The notes: a model not told the origin generated them from the sequence alone. Shown: positions 43,704-53,515, numbered from the stretch's first letter. The stretch: 64,000 nt of DNA from Variovorax sp. ZS18.2.2 (GCF_024701975.1 NZ_JANLNM010000003.1:372001-436000); one strand, 5' to 3'. Translations and numbers: made by a program.

Positions 43704-45935
43704 TCAAAAAGGAAATGAAGGCAGCCCCGGCAGCAGCTTGTCGAGGGTGATCGGGTAGCTGCGCACCCGCACCCCGGTCGCGTTGTAGATGGCGTTGGCC
43801 ACCGCCGCGCCCGAGCCGCAGGTGCCCAGCTCGCCGATGCCCTTGGACTTGATCGGGCTCGCGAGGTCGTCCGAATCCTGCAGGTAGACCGCGTCGATGG
43901 CCGGGATGTCGGCATGCACCGGCACCAGGTATTCGGCCATGTCGTGGTTGACGAAGTAGCCGTGGCGCACGTCGACCACGGCTTCCTCGGTCAGCGCCGC
44001 GCCCACGCCGAACACCATGCCGCCGATGGCCTGGCTGCGCGCCATCTTCATGTTGAGGATGCGGCCGGCCGCGAACACGCCCAGCATGCGGCGCACGCGG
44101 GTCTCGCCGGTGTCGATGTCCACGCCCACCTCGCAGAAGTGCGCGCCGAACGCGGCCTGCGCGTAGCGGCGGTGCAGGTCGCCGGGCTCTACCGTGCCGA
44201 GCACCTCCAGGCCCTCGGCGCCGGCCAGCTCGCCCAGGGCGCGCGATTGCCGGCCCGAGACGAGGCGCCCCGCCTCGAAGCGCGCGGTCTTCGCGTCGAA
44301 ACCCGCGCGCCGCACCAGCGTGGCGCACAGCTCCTCGCAGCCGTGGAAGACCGAGGCGCCCGCGCTCGATGCGCCGATGGAGGCGATCGAGCCCGCGCCG
44401 GCCGGAAAGGCGGTGTCGCCGAGCCGCACGCCGATGCGGTCCATCGGGATGCCGGTCATCTCCGCGGCGATCTGCGCGAGCACGGTGTAGGTGCCGGTGC
44501 CGATGTCGGTCATCGAGGTCTCGATGGTCAGGCGCCCCTGCGCATCGAGCCGCAGCCGCGCGCTCGACGGGCGCACCGAGTGGTGGTGGATGGCGCTCGC
44601 CACGCCCATGCCGACCAGCCAGCGGCCGTCGCGCACCCGGCCCGGCGTGGCACTGCGCCGCGCCCAGCCGAAGCGGCTCGCGCCTTCGCGCAGGCACTCG
44701 ATGAGCTTGCGGCCGGAGTACGGCCGCGAGGGCCCGCGCTCGGGGTCGCAGGGGCTGTCGTTGAGGATGCGCAGTTGCACCGGGTCCATGCGCAGTTTCT
44801 CGGCGAGCTCGTCGAGCGCGACCTCGAAGGCCAACTGGCCGCTTGCGGTGGCCGGCGCGCGCATCGCGGCGGCCTCGGGCAGGTCCAGCGGCGCAAGGCG
44901 GTGCGCGGTCATGCGGTTCGGCGCGGCATAGAGCAGCCGCGTCTGGCGCGAGGCACCCTCGTAGTAGCTGCGGCCGGGCAGGTTGCTGGTCCAGGTCTCG
45001 TGGCCGATGGCGGTCAGCCGGCCGTCGGGCGTGGCGCCCAGGCGCACGCGCTGCAGGGTCGCGGCGCGCCGTGTCGTGTGGTTGAGCAGCTGCTCGCGGG
45101 CCAGCGCGGTTTTCACCGGCCGCTGCAGTTCACGCGCCGCGAAGGCCGAGAGCACCGCATCCGCATGCGTGCGCAGCTTGGAACCGAAGCCGCCGCCGAC
45201 GAAGGCGGAGATCACGCGCACCTGCTCGACCGGCACATCGACCATCGCCGCCACGTCGCTCGCGGCCCAGTTGGCCATCTGGTGCGAGGTGTAGAGCGTG
45301 AGCCGGTCGCCGTCCCAGCGCGCGATGGTGGCCTGCGGCTCCATCATCGCGGGGTGCTGGTCGGGGGTGGCGTAGTTCTGGTCGAGCTGCACGGGGGCCG
45401 CGTCGTAGGCGCCCTGGAAGTCGCCGACCGCCGTGTCGGCGGCGCTCTCGCTGCCGGCGCTCGGGTCGTCGCCGGGCTTCACCGCGGCGGCCTGCGCGGC
45501 GGCCAGGTCGAAGCGGCCCGGGGTGCTTTCGTAATCGATGCGGATCTGGTGCGCGGCGGCGCGCGCCTGCTCCAGCGTCTCGGCGACGACGAAGGCCACG
45601 GCCTGCCCGTGGTGCTGCACCTCCGGCCCCGAGAGCTGCGACACCAGGTTCGCGCGCCCGCGCGGCGCCATGCGCGGCACGTTGGCGTAGGTGTAGACCA
45701 GCAGCACACCCGGCGCGCGCCGCGCCTCGGCCGTGTCGATGCGGGTGATGCGGCCCTTGGCGATGCCGGCCAGCACGATCCAGCCGTAGGCCGCGTTCGG
45801 CACCTCCTCGTGGTACTCGTAGCTGTAGCGGGCGCGCCCGCAGACCTTGAGCGGGCCGTCGATGCGGTCGACAGGCTTGCCCAGGATGCGCTCGCGGTCC
45901 AGCGGGCTGGGCCCGGCGGCTGTGGTGAATTGCAT
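43704..45935 (-). CDS. PaoC-type molybdenum aldehyde oxidoreductase large subunit
   Basis: 743-aa Mo-MCD-binding subunit of the xanthine oxidase family. Family motifs include the start LGKPVDRIDGPLKVCGRARY, AFVGGGFGSK, and the C-terminal catalytic-Glu segment KGIGELGTCGSGAAVANAIY. The size fits E. coli PaoC (YagR), which oxidises aromatic aldehydes in the periplasm. It is third in a three-gene operon with FAD and 2Fe-2S subunits. No PaoD/XdhC-type cofactor-loading chaperone is visible in the window. Confidence 0.9.
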   Translation of the reverse strand: MQFTTAAGPSPLDRERILGKPVDRIDGPLKVCGRARYSYEYHEEVPNAAYGWIVLAGIAKGRITRIDTAEARRAPGVLLVYTYANVPRMAPRGRANLVSQLSGPEVQHHGQAVAFVVAETLEQARAAAHQIRIDYESTPGRFDLAAAQAAAVKPGDDPSAGSESAADTAVGDFQGAYDAAPVQLDQNYATPDQHPAMMEPQATIARWDGDRLTLYTSHQMANWAASDVAAMVDVPVEQVRVISAFVGGGFGSKLRTHADAVLSAFAARELQRPVKTALAREQLLNHTTRRAATLQRVRLGATPDGRLTAIGHETWTSNLPGRSYYEGASRQTRLLYAAPNRMTAHRLAPLDLPEAAAMRAPATASGQLAFEVALDELAEKLRMDPVQLRILNDSPCDPERGPSRPYSGRKLIECLREGASRFGWARRSATPGRVRDGRWLVGMGVASAIHHHSVRPSSARLRLDAQGRLTIETSMTDIGTGTYTVLAQIAAEMTGIPMDRIGVRLGDTAFPAGAGSIASIGASSAGASVFHGCEELCATLVRRAGFDAKTARFEAGRLVSGRQSRALGELAGAEGLEVLGTVEPGDLHRRYAQAAFGAHFCEVGVDIDTGETRVRRMLGVFAAGRILNMKMARSQAIGGMVFGVGAALTEEAVVDVRHGYFVNHDMAEYLVPVHADIPAIDAVYLQDSDDLASPIKSKGIGELGTCGSGAAVANAIYNATGVRVRSYPITLDKLLPGLPSFPF

Positions 45936-45953
45936 GGTGCTGCCTTTGTTCGC

Positions 45954-46940
45954 TCAGGAACTGGTCATCGCCTGCGCCAGCGTGACGTCGAGCGTGCGGC
46001 GCAGCAGGGGGATCTTGAAATCGTTGTGGCCATGGCCGCGTGCCTCGGCGAGCAGGAGGTCGGCGACGGCACGGCGGGCGGCGGGGCCGCCATCGGTGCC
46101 CACGAGGCGCTGCTCCGCCTCCTCGTTGCGCCAGGGCCTGGCCGCGAGGCCGCCGAAGGCCAGGCGCGCCTGCGTGACGGTGCGGCCTTCGCGCACGACC
46201 ACCGCCGCCACCGAGACGAGCGCGAAGGCGTACGACGCGCGGTCGCGCACCTTGCGATAGAGCTGCCGCCCGCCGAGCGGCGCGGGCAGCACCACGGCGG
46301 TGACGAGTTCGTCCGGCGCGAGCGCGGTCTCGACATGCGGCGTCGCGCCCGGCAGGCGATGGAAGTCGGCGATGGGAATCTGCCGCGCGCCGCCGCCGGC
46401 CGAGACGGTCTCCACGCGCGCATCGAAGGCGCGCATCGCCACAGCCATGTCGGACGAGTGCACCGCGATGCACTGGTCGCTCGCACCGAGGATCGCGTGG
46501 ATGCGGTTGAAGCCCCCCATCGCCGCGCAGCCGCTGCCGGGCGTGCGCTTGTTGCAGGGCTTGGTGGTGTCGTAGAAGTAGAAGCAGCGCGTGCGCTGCA
46601 GCAGGTTGCCCGCGGTGGTCGCCTTGTTGCGCAGCTGGGCGCTGGCGCCGGAGAGCAAGGCGCGCGACAGCAGCGGATAGCCCTGCCGCACGCGGATGTC
46701 GGCCGCCAGGTCGCTGTTGCGTACCAGCGCGCCGATCTTCAAGCCGCCCTCGGGCGTGGCCTCGATGCGGTCGAGTCCCAGCCGGTTCACGTCCACCAGG
46801 TGCGCCGGATGCTCGATGTCCAGCTTCATCAGGTCGAGCAGGTTGGTGCCGCCCGCGATGAACTTCGCGCCGGGCTGGCGCTGCACGGCCGCGGCGGCTT
46901 CGGCCGGGCTCTGCGCGCGCTCGTAGGTGAAGGCTCTCAT
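45954..46940 (-). CDS. PaoB-type FAD-binding subunit with extra 4Fe-4S loop
   Basis: 328-aa FAD subunit of the xanthine oxidase family. FAD-binding motifs are [14 protein letters not shown] (26-39) and the segment [14 protein letters not shown] Cys-rich insertion (Cys119, Cys129, Cys138 in [15 protein letters not shown]...GSGC) matches the additional 4Fe-4S cluster of E. coli PaoB. The ATG at 46940 overlaps the 2Fe-2S subunit gene by 4 nt. Confidence 0.9.
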   Translation of the reverse strand: MRAFTYERAQSPAEAAAAVQRQPGAKFIAGGTNLLDLMKLDIEHPAHLVDVNRLGLDRIEATPEGGLKIGALVRNSDLAADIRVRQGYPLLSRALLSGASAQLRNKATTAGNLLQRTRCFYFYDTTKPCNKRTPGSGCAAMGGFNRIHAILGASDQCIAVHSSDMAVAMRAFDARVETVSAGGGARQIPIADFHRLPGATPHVETALAPDELVTAVVLPAPLGGRQLYRKVRDRASYAFALVSVAAVVVREGRTVTQARLAFGGLAARPWRNEEAEQRLVGTDGGPAARRAVADLLLAEARGHGHNDFKIPLLRRTLDVTLAQAMTSS

Positions 46941-47608
46941 GCAGCTGCTCCTGCCGTTTTTTCGACCACCTCGCGGATGGCCGCGATGATGTTCGGATAC
47001 CCCGCGCACCGGCAGATGTTGCCGCTCATGCGCTCGCGCAACTCTTCGTCGCTGAACAGCGGGCGCACGGCGATGTCGCGCGTCACATGGCTGGGCATGC
47101 CGCGGCGCATTTCGTCGAGCATGCCGACCGCCGAGCAGATCTGGCCCGGCGTGCAGTAGCCGCACTGGTAGCCGTCGTGCTTGACGAAAGCGGCCTGCAT
47201 CGGATGCAGCTTCTTCGGATCGCCCAGGCCCTCGATGGTCGTCACCGCATCGCCGTCGTGCATCACGGCCAGCGTGAGGCAGCTGTTGATGCGGCGGCCG
47301 TTCACCATCACCGTGCAGGCACCGCACTGGCCGTGGTCGCAGCCCTTCTTGGCGCCCGTGAGGTGCAGGTGCTCGCGCAGCAGGTCGAGCAGCGTGACGC
47401 GCGGATCGACGGTCAGCGAGTGCGGCTGGCCGTTGATGCGCAGCGTCAGCTCCGCGAGCGGCGCGACCTGCGCGGTATCGGCGGCCGGCGCAGCGCCGCC
47501 GGCGAGCGGCAGCGTCGCCGCCACCACGCCGGCCGCGCTGGTGATGAGGACGGTGCGGCGCGTGCAGCCGTCCTGGATCTCCGGATGCATCACGTCCATC
47601 GCGGTCAT
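46937..47608 (-). CDS. PaoA-type 2Fe-2S subunit with Tat signal
   Basis: 223-aa iron-sulfur subunit. A twin-arginine signal ([14 protein letters not shown], about 16-30) indicates folded export of the complex. The plant-type 2Fe-2S site is [10 protein letters not shown]...C, and the second, four-helix domain has [10 protein letters not shown] and [10 protein letters not shown]. Several start codons lie close together (MTAMDVM); the longest is given. It is the first gene of the oxidoreductase operon. Confidence 0.9.
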   Translation of the reverse strand: MTAMDVMHPEIQDGCTRRTVLITSAAGVVAATLPLAGGAAPAADTAQVAPLAELTLRINGQPHSLTVDPRVTLLDLLREHLHLTGAKKGCDHGQCGACTVMVNGRRINSCLTLAVMHDGDAVTTIEGLGDPKKLHPMQAAFVKHDGYQCGYCTPGQICSAVGMLDEMRRGMPSHVTRDIAVRPLFSDEELRERMSGNICRCAGYPNIIAAIREVVEKTAGAAA

Positions 47609-47621
47609 CGCGTGCCTTCGC

Positions 47622-47978
47622 TCAGAAGCGCGTGGCGGGCGCGATGGAAGCCTGCGCCTTGGCGGGCGGCATCGTGGAGACGACGACGCTGTTCACGCGC
47701 GAGCCGCCGGTCACGTTCTGGTCGGGTGCATGGGCGGTGAGCACCGCGTCTTCATAGACCGACTGGCGCGACGCGGTCGAGGTGAAGGGATCGGCGCCGC
47801 GCGAGCCGCGCGTCACATTCTGGTTGGGGGCGTGGGCCGTGGAGACGGCTTCGGCCGCCACCGCGTCGCGCTCGCGCAGGTTCGCGCCCTGGTGCACGCC
47901 TTCGTAGGTTTCTGCATGGGCCGCGACGGCGGCGAGGCTGGTGGCAAGGACGGCAAGCAGGTGAGTGATGTTTCGCAT
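47622..47978 (-). CDS. small exported protein with internal repeat
   Basis: 118-aa protein with a signal peptide (cleavage likely after AHA near residue 22). The mature part repeats TAHAPNQNVTRGSR and TAHAPDQNVTGGSR about 35 residues apart. No known domain. It is 13 nt upstream of the Tat 2Fe-2S subunit gene and in the same direction, so it may lead that operon. Function unknown. Confidence 0.7.
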   Translation of the reverse strand: MRNITHLLAVLATSLAAVAAHAETYEGVHQGANLRERDAVAAEAVSTAHAPNQNVTRGSRGADPFTSTASRQSVYEDAVLTAHAPDQNVTGGSRVNSVVVSTMPPAKAQASIAPATRF

Positions 47979-48091
47979 GTGAGCTCCTGTTGAGAACCGA
48001 GGAAGACCCTCGAAAGGCAGCCGCTGTGTCGGCCTGGGCTCACTGTAGAAACCCTGCTTTATGCGTCCTTTATGCGAGAGTTAACTGAGCG

Positions 48092-49471
48092 TTAAGCCGC
48101 GCGCAGGTGGACCCGCGCCACCAGCCCGAGGACCGCCCCGCTGGCGTCCGTCCGGTTGTCCAGCACGATGCGCATGCCGTTGCGCTGCGCCGCCATCTGC
48201 GCGATGGCCAGGCCCAGGCCGCTGCCTTCGGCCGCGGTGCCGGGCACGCGGTAGAAGCGGTCGAAGGCGCGCTCCAGCGCCTCGGGCGGAATGCCGGGCC
48301 CGTTGTCCACCACATCGACCACCGGCTGCCCGTCCACCGCATGCAGCCGCACGTCGACGACGCTGCCTTCGGGCGAATGCCGCAGCGCGTTGTCGATCAG
48401 GTTGCCGAAGATGCTGCGCAGCTCCGCGGGCGGCGCGTTCACCGTCGCGTTCATCTCACCGTCGAAGCCGATGTCGATGCGGCGCCGGTCGGCAATCACC
48501 ATCAGCTGGGCGATGCTGTCGCGCAGCACCGAGGCCACGTCCAGCGGCACCGCAGGCTCGCGCGGCGCATGGCTCTCCTGGTGCGACATGCGCAGCAGCT
48601 GCTCGATGAGGTGCTGGGCGCGCGTCACGCCGCCCTTGAGCTGCGTGTAGTGCTCCGCGGCGCGCTCGCCGGGCACCTCGGCGCGCATGTTGTCCAGCTG
48701 CAGGCCGAGGGCGGCGATGGGCGTGCGCAGCTCGTGCGCCGCGTCCTGCACGAAGCGCCGCTGCGCGGCAAAGGCCTGGCGCAGACGCCCGAGCAGGCTG
48801 TTGAAGGCTTCCACCAGCGGCGCGATCTCGTCGGGCACATGGGACACCGACAGCTCCGACAGGCTGCGCTCGTCCTTCGCCGCCACATCGAGCGCCACGC
48901 TGCGCAGCTTGCGCGACGAGGTCCAGACCACCAGCCACAGCACGGCCAGCGACAGCGGCAGCAGCAGTGCGATGGGCGCGGCCGACTGCAGCGCGCGCCG
49001 CTCCACCAGCGCGCGCACGAAGCCGCCGTTCTGGATCACCTGCACGCTGAAGCGCCCGCCGTCGGCCACCGGGCCGGTGGAATAGACGCGCCATGTCTCG
49101 TGGTCCTCGGGGCCGAGCCGCACCACATGCAGCCCCTCCCCCGGCTGGCGCCCCACAGCCAGCGACGGCCAGGAAGTGGCCAGCAGCTCGCCCTGCGCGC
49201 TCCAGATCTGCACGATGAAGGCGCCCCGGTGGTAGATGCCCTGCCTGTCGCCCGGCTTGAGCACCGGCACGTTCTCGTTGCTGGCGTAGGAATCGGCCAG
49301 CGTCTGCATCTGGTCGTCCTTGAAGGTGACGATGAGGCGGTCGTAGCTCGTGTAGGTGAACCATGCCACGCCGATGGCGGCGAGCACATGCACCAGCACC
49401 AGCCAGAGCAGCAGCTTGTTGCGAAGAGACCCCGGCGAATACCAGCGGCGCGTACCGGTGCCCGTGCTCAT
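48092..49471 (-). CDS. sensor histidine kinase, QseC/TctE type
   Basis: 459-aa membrane kinase. One helix at about 13-33, a periplasmic sensor of about 130 residues, a second helix near 170, HAMP, then the H-box DAAHELRTPIAALGLQ. The catalytic domain has NLIDNALRHSP, DNGPGIPPE and GSGLGLAIA. The start at 49471 overlaps the response regulator stop by 4 nt. The ligand is unknown; nearby targets may be the aldehyde oxidoreductase operon. Confidence 0.9.
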   Translation of the reverse strand: MSTGTGTRRWYSPGSLRNKLLLWLVLVHVLAAIGVAWFTYTSYDRLIVTFKDDQMQTLADSYASNENVPVLKPGDRQGIYHRGAFIVQIWSAQGELLATSWPSLAVGRQPGEGLHVVRLGPEDHETWRVYSTGPVADGGRFSVQVIQNGGFVRALVERRALQSAAPIALLLPLSLAVLWLVVWTSSRKLRSVALDVAAKDERSLSELSVSHVPDEIAPLVEAFNSLLGRLRQAFAAQRRFVQDAAHELRTPIAALGLQLDNMRAEVPGERAAEHYTQLKGGVTRAQHLIEQLLRMSHQESHAPREPAVPLDVASVLRDSIAQLMVIADRRRIDIGFDGEMNATVNAPPAELRSIFGNLIDNALRHSPEGSVVDVRLHAVDGQPVVDVVDNGPGIPPEALERAFDRFYRVPGTAAEGSGLGLAIAQMAAQRNGMRIVLDNRTDASGAVLGLVARVHLRAA

Positions 49472-50127
49472 GAATCCACCACGCGCCACCCCAGCCCGCG
49501 CACGTTGCGGATGGTGTCGGCGCCGAGCTTGCGGCGCATGTTGTGGATGATCACGTCGACCGCATTGCTCATCACCTCTTCGCCCCAGCCGTAGATGCGA
49601 CTTTCGAGCTGCTCGCGCGAGAAGATCGCGCCGGGGCGCTCCAGCATGGCGTGCATCAGCGCGAACTCGCGGGCCGTGAGCACCTCGCGCGTGCCGTTGT
49701 GCAGGATCTCGCGCGTGGTGAGGTCAAGCTGCACGTTGCCGCTGCCGATGACGGAGTTCGATGCGCCATGGCGCCGCCGCACCACCGCGCGCATGCGGGC
49801 CAAAAGCTCGGGCAGCTCGAAGGGCTTGAGCAGGTAGTCGTCGGCGCCGAGATCCAGCCCCTCGACCCGCTGGCCGAGGCCGTCGCGCGCGGTGAGGATG
49901 AGGATGGGCGTGTCGTCCTTCAGGCTGCGCGCGCGGCGCAGCACCTCCAGGCCGTCCGCCTTGGGCAGGCCCAGGTCGAGCAGCACGCAGCTGTAGTCGC
50001 CATCGGCCATGGCGCTCTGCGCGAGCAGGCCGTCGCGCACCCAGTCCACGGCCCAGCCCGACCGCTCCAGGCCACGGACAAGGCTCTTTCCAATCATTTC
50101 GTCGTCTTCGACAAGCAGCGTGCGCAC
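49468..50127 (-). CDS. OmpR/PhoB family response regulator, QseB/TctD type
   Basis: 219-aa regulator. The receiver domain (1-115) has the acidic pocket EDD at 7-9, Asp51 in LLDLGLPKADG, and Lys in LLKPFELPELLARM. The C-terminal winged helix (about 125-219) has LTAREFALMHAMLERPGAIFSREQLESRIYG and VDVIIHNMRRKLG. First gene of the two-component operon. Confidence 0.93.
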   Translation of the reverse strand: MRTLLVEDDEMIGKSLVRGLERSGWAVDWVRDGLLAQSAMADGDYSCVLLDLGLPKADGLEVLRRARSLKDDTPILILTARDGLGQRVEGLDLGADDYLLKPFELPELLARMRAVVRRRHGASNSVIGSGNVQLDLTTREILHNGTREVLTAREFALMHAMLERPGAIFSREQLESRIYGWGEEVMSNAVDVIIHNMRRKLGADTIRNVRGLGWRVVDS

Positions 50128-50234
50128 ACCGGCCCCCTTTCGTTGGTGCGAGGCGGAAGGTAGCTCAGAACCGTTAGGTCAACGTTAACGCCGAATCGAT
50201 CAGGGGGCGAGCCCTCGGCATCCCGGGGTCCAGG

Positions 50235-51023
50235 TCAGGACTGCACGTCCTGCATCAGGAGGCCGCGCAGCTTGCTGCGCAAGGGCGTCTCCTCGACGGC
50301 CGGCACGCCGGCCACTTCGCGCAGCGCGATGTCGCGGCTCTCGGCGGTGTGCAGGTCGATCTCGCGCACCACCTGGCCGTCCTTGTAGACGAAGGCGACG
50401 TCGGCGAGCGCGAGCACGTCTTCGATGTCGTGCGTGATCATCAGCACCGGAATGCCCCATTGGCGGCGCACCTGTGCAAGCTCGTTGCGCAGTTCGCTGC
50501 GCAGCATCGGGTTGAGGGCGGCGAAGGGCTCGTCGAGCAGCAGCACCTGCGGCTGGCAGGCCAGCGCGCGCGCGAGCGCCACGCGCTGCTGCTGGCCGCC
50601 GGAGAGGTTCTGCGGCCGGCCATCGGCCAGCTCGGCGAGGCCGAAGCCTTCGAGCAGGGCCTGCACCGTCTCCGCCTCCTTCGGTGGCAGCCGGCGTCGG
50701 CGCCACGAGGTGAGGCCGAAGGACACGTTCTCGCGCACCGTGAGGTGCGGGAACAGCGCGTAGTTCTGGAACAGGTAGCCGATGCGCCGCTCGGGCGCCG
50801 GCACGTCGATGCGCTGCGCCGAGTCATAGAGCGTGCGGCCGTCGAGCCGCACATGCCCCGCGGAAGGATGCAGCAGCCCTGCGATGGCCTGCAGCGTGAG
50901 CGACTTGCCCGCGCCCGACGGGCCGTAGAGCGCGGCGAAGGGAACGTCGGTCTGAAAACGCGCGGCCAGGTCGAAGCGGCGTGCCCCGTCCCGCACCGTG
51001 AGCTTCAGATCGACGTCGATCAT
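50235..51023 (-). CDS. modC: molybdate ABC transporter ATP-binding protein ModC
   Basis: 262-aa ATPase. Walker A GPSGAGKS (about 34-41), signature LSGGQQQRVALARAL, Walker B VLLLDEPFAALNP, and ITHD switch. Typical ModC is about 350 residues with a C-terminal Mop domain; this one stops soon after the ATPase core, so molybdate feedback through Mop is missing. It overlaps modA by 4 nt. The gene order modB-modA-modC is unusual. Confidence 0.87.
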   Translation of the reverse strand: MIDVDLKLTVRDGARRFDLAARFQTDVPFAALYGPSGAGKSLTLQAIAGLLHPSAGHVRLDGRTLYDSAQRIDVPAPERRIGYLFQNYALFPHLTVRENVSFGLTSWRRRRLPPKEAETVQALLEGFGLAELADGRPQNLSGGQQQRVALARALACQPQVLLLDEPFAALNPMLRSELRNELAQVRRQWGIPVLMITHDIEDVLALADVAFVYKDGQVVREIDLHTAESRDIALREVAGVPAVEETPLRSKLRGLLMQDVQS

Positions 51024-51769
51024 GGCTTGCCGAATCCGTAGCGGGTCAGCACTTCCTGCGCGGGAGCGGTCGCGAGGAAGTTGAGGAAGTCGCCGGCCAC
51101 GGCCTTCTGCTTGCTCTCGGCCACCACCGCGATCGGGTAGGTCACGGGGCTGCTGCCCGAGGGCGAGAGCACGATCTTGACCTTGTCGCCCGCCACCGCC
51201 GCATCGGTGCGGTAGACAAAACCGGCCTCGACCTCGCCGCGGCTCACGTAGTCGAGCACCTGGCGCACGCTGTCGGCCTGCACGAACTTGGGTTCGAGCA
51301 CGGTCCAGAGATTGGCGCTGTCCAGCACCTGCTTGGTGTAGCGGCCGACCGGCACGGTGGCGGTCTTGCCGACGGCGATCTTCTTCACGCTGGCGCCAGT
51401 CAGGTCCTGCAGCGACTTGACGCCCACGCCGTCTTTGGCGGGCTCGATCAGCACGAGGCTGTTGGTCACGAAGTCCTTGCGGGTGGCGGTGTCGATGAGC
51501 TTCTGCTCGGCGCCGCGGTTCATGGTTTCCTGGTCGGCGCTCGCGAACACGTCCACCGGCGCGCCCTGCCCGATCTGCTGCAGCAGCACGCCCGAGGCGG
51601 CGAAGTTGAAGCGCACCGTGGCGCCGGGCTTGGCCGCCTCGAACTTGGGACCGATCTCCTTGAACGCATCGGTCAGGCTGGCGGCCGCGGACACGGTGAT
51701 CTGCTGCGCGGCGGCGGCCAGCGGCAGGGCCAGTGCGAGAACGACGGACAAGAGGCGGAATGAGCGCAT
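51020..51769 (-). CDS. modA: molybdate ABC transporter substrate-binding protein ModA
   Basis: 249-aa periplasmic receptor with a signal peptide ending in AAA (about residue 21). ModA landmarks: ITVSAAASLTDAFKEIGPKFEA, FNFAASGVLLQQIGQGAPVDVFASAD and YVSRGEVEAGFVYRTDA. It captures molybdate for the three molybdoenzymes encoded in this window. It lies 35 nt downstream of modB. Confidence 0.94.
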   Translation of the reverse strand: MRSFRLLSVVLALALPLAAAAQQITVSAAASLTDAFKEIGPKFEAAKPGATVRFNFAASGVLLQQIGQGAPVDVFASADQETMNRGAEQKLIDTATRKDFVTNSLVLIEPAKDGVGVKSLQDLTGASVKKIAVGKTATVPVGRYTKQVLDSANLWTVLEPKFVQADSVRQVLDYVSRGEVEAGFVYRTDAAVAGDKVKIVLSPSGSSPVTYPIAVVAESKQKAVAGDFLNFLATAPAQEVLTRYGFGKP

Positions 51770-51804
51770 GGGTATCTCCTGGGATTATTGAAGAGAGGAA
51801 CGAA

Positions 51805-52488
51805 TCAGCGAAGGGAGAAGAAGCGGTTCGACAGCACGAGCACCGTGATCGACAGCACCGAGGTCACGATGACCAGCAGCAGCGCCAGGTCGTCATGCCC
51901 GGCCTGCACCGCGTCGTAGATGGCCATCGAGAGCGTCTGGGTCTGCTTGGGGATCGAGCCCGCCACCATCAACGAGGCGCCGAACTCGCCCATGGCCCGT
52001 GCGAACGCGAGCAGCGTGCCGGCCAGGATGCCGGGCCAGGCGAGCGGCAGCGTCACGCGCAGGAACACCGAGAACGGCGACTGCCGCAGCGTGCTGGCGG
52101 CGGCTTCGAGCGAGCGGTCGACGTTCTCGAAGGCGGCGCTCGCGGACTTGAGCACCAGCGGCAGCGCGACCACGGCAGAGGCCACCACGGCGCCGTGCCA
52201 GCTGAAGATGATGGTGTAGTCGAGGTGCTCGCGCAGCCATGCACCCAGCGGGCTGCGGCGGCCGGCGGCCACCAGGATGGCGTAGCCGATCACCGTGGGC
52301 GGCAGCACCAGCGGCAGCATGAACACGGCCTCCAGCACGGTGCGGCCGAAGAAGCGCTTGCGCGCGAACACCCAGCCCAGCGCCACGCCCGCGATCAGCG
52401 CCAGCACGGTCGCGACCGCGGCGACCTTGAGCGACAGGACCAGGGGCGACCAGTCGGTCGTGGCGATGAGGGAGCTCGTCGTGTTCAT
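51805..52488 (-). CDS. modB: molybdate ABC transporter permease ModB
   Basis: 227-aa inner-membrane permease with five or six helices. The coupling motif AASTLRQSPFSVFLRVTLPLAWPGILAG and ARAMGEFGASLMVAG are typical of ModB. It is the first gene of the mod operon, so its promoter must lie in 52489-52598, a 110-nt region shared with a divergent small gene. No classic ModE box was recognised there. Confidence 0.93.
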   Translation of the reverse strand: MNTTSSLIATTDWSPLVLSLKVAAVATVLALIAGVALGWVFARKRFFGRTVLEAVFMLPLVLPPTVIGYAILVAAGRRSPLGAWLREHLDYTIIFSWHGAVVASAVVALPLVLKSASAAFENVDRSLEAAASTLRQSPFSVFLRVTLPLAWPGILAGTLLAFARAMGEFGASLMVAGSIPKQTQTLSMAIYDAVQAGHDDLALLLVIVTSVLSITVLVLSNRFFSLR

Positions 52489-52598
52489 GAAAATACGGCG
52501 CGATTGTTACACGATGAGCCCTAAGGTTCTCACGGGGGTGCGCGAATCACGCAGTCTTCATATACTGGTGAACATAGCGTTGCAACACCTGCAAGCCC

Positions 52599-52838
52599 AT
52601 GCGCCCCTCACCCCACGACACCGTCGTCCGTTCGATCTCCGGCAGGCCGGAGCTTCGGCATGTGACGCAGGTGCAGGAATGGCGCATCGAACGCGCGATG
52701 GACTCCGACAGCTTCGTGATCTCCATCATCACCCCCGGGGGCGAGAGCCAGTCCTTCCTCGTGGCGCAGGCCGATGCGCACGACATTGGCGAGATCCTGC
52801 GCCGCAAGGCCGTGTGGGTCGACCGCCAGGAGCAATGA
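52599..52838 (+). CDS. small hypothetical protein upstream of nitroreductase
   Basis: 79-aa protein of unknown function. Its pattern (VQEWRIERAMDSDSFVISIITPGGESQSFLVA followed by a helical DAHDIGEILRRKAVW) suggests a small beta-sheet plus helix fold. It overlaps the nitroreductase gene by 4 nt, so the two are translationally coupled, and is divergent from modB. Confidence 0.65.
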   Translation: MRPSPHDTVVRSISGRPELRHVTQVQEWRIERAMDSDSFVISIITPGGESQSFLVAQADAHDIGEILRRKAVWVDRQEQ

Positions 52839-53515
52839 CGCAAATGTGGCGGCACATGACGGGTGCGGAACGCATCCTCGAAGTTTTGCTGACGCGGCGC
52901 TCGGTGTCGCCGCGCCGGCTGCAGCAGCCCGGCCCCAATCCCGACGAGCTCGACGCCATCCTGCAGGCGGGCCTGCGCGCGCCCGACCATGGCGGGCTGC
53001 ATCCGTGGCGGGTGATCGAGTTCCGTCCGCAGAACCGCGAGGCGCTGGCCTGGTGCTTCGAGCAGGAGAAGCTGCGCCGCGATCCGCTCGCGAGCCCGTC
53101 GGACTTGAAGCGTGCGCGCGAACACGCCACGCGGCCGCCGCTGCTGCTCGGCTTCGTGGTGTCGCCGCGCGAGCGCAGCAAGATCCCCGGCCGCGAGCAG
53201 TGGCTGTGCGCGGGCGCGGCGCTGGGCAACATCCTGAGCGCGGCGCACCAGCTGGGCTACGGCGCCATCGTGCTGAGCGGCGAGCGCTGCTTCGACGAGA
53301 CGCTGGCGCGGCAGGTAGGCGTGCAGCCCGGCGAGTACCTGGCGGGCTTCATCAGCGTGGGCACCATCAAGGAAGCGCCACCGCAGGCGCGCGAGACGCT
53401 CTCGCAGGACGTGTGGTCGTGCTGGCAGGGCAACGATCTGACGACGGGCCCGGACAAGCTCCCGGCCCCGCCCGATCAGCCCATCCTGCCGTCGGACCGG
53501 ATGCCCGGGAGCTGA
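52835..53515 (+). CDS. nitroreductase family protein (YdjA-like)
   Basis: 226-aa FMN-dependent oxidoreductase. N-terminal LLTRRSVSPRRL and GLRAPDHGGLHPWRVIEF fit the YdjA branch, as does the internal GAALGNILSAAHQLGYGAIVLSGE. The physiological substrate is unknown. Its 3' end overlaps the convergent TrmO-like gene by 40 nt. Confidence 0.88.
   Translation: MTQMWRHMTGAERILEVLLTRRSVSPRRLQQPGPNPDELDAILQAGLRAPDHGGLHPWRVIEFRPQNREALAWCFEQEKLRRDPLASPSDLKRAREHATRPPLLLGFVVSPRERSKIPGREQWLCAGAALGNILSAAHQLGYGAIVLSGERCFDETLARQVGVQPGEYLAGFISVGTIKEAPPQARETLSQDVWSCWQGNDLTTGPDKLPAPPDQPILPSDRMPGS

Noticed and set aside
43914..47159. Very long rightward open frame (1081 codons)
   Set aside because: It is antisense to the three Pao-like genes and is rich in His, Arg, Gly and Ala with no domain; a GC-bias shadow.
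52489..52598. Classic ModE operator upstream of modB
   Set aside because: No good match to the E. coli ModE palindrome could be read in this gap.
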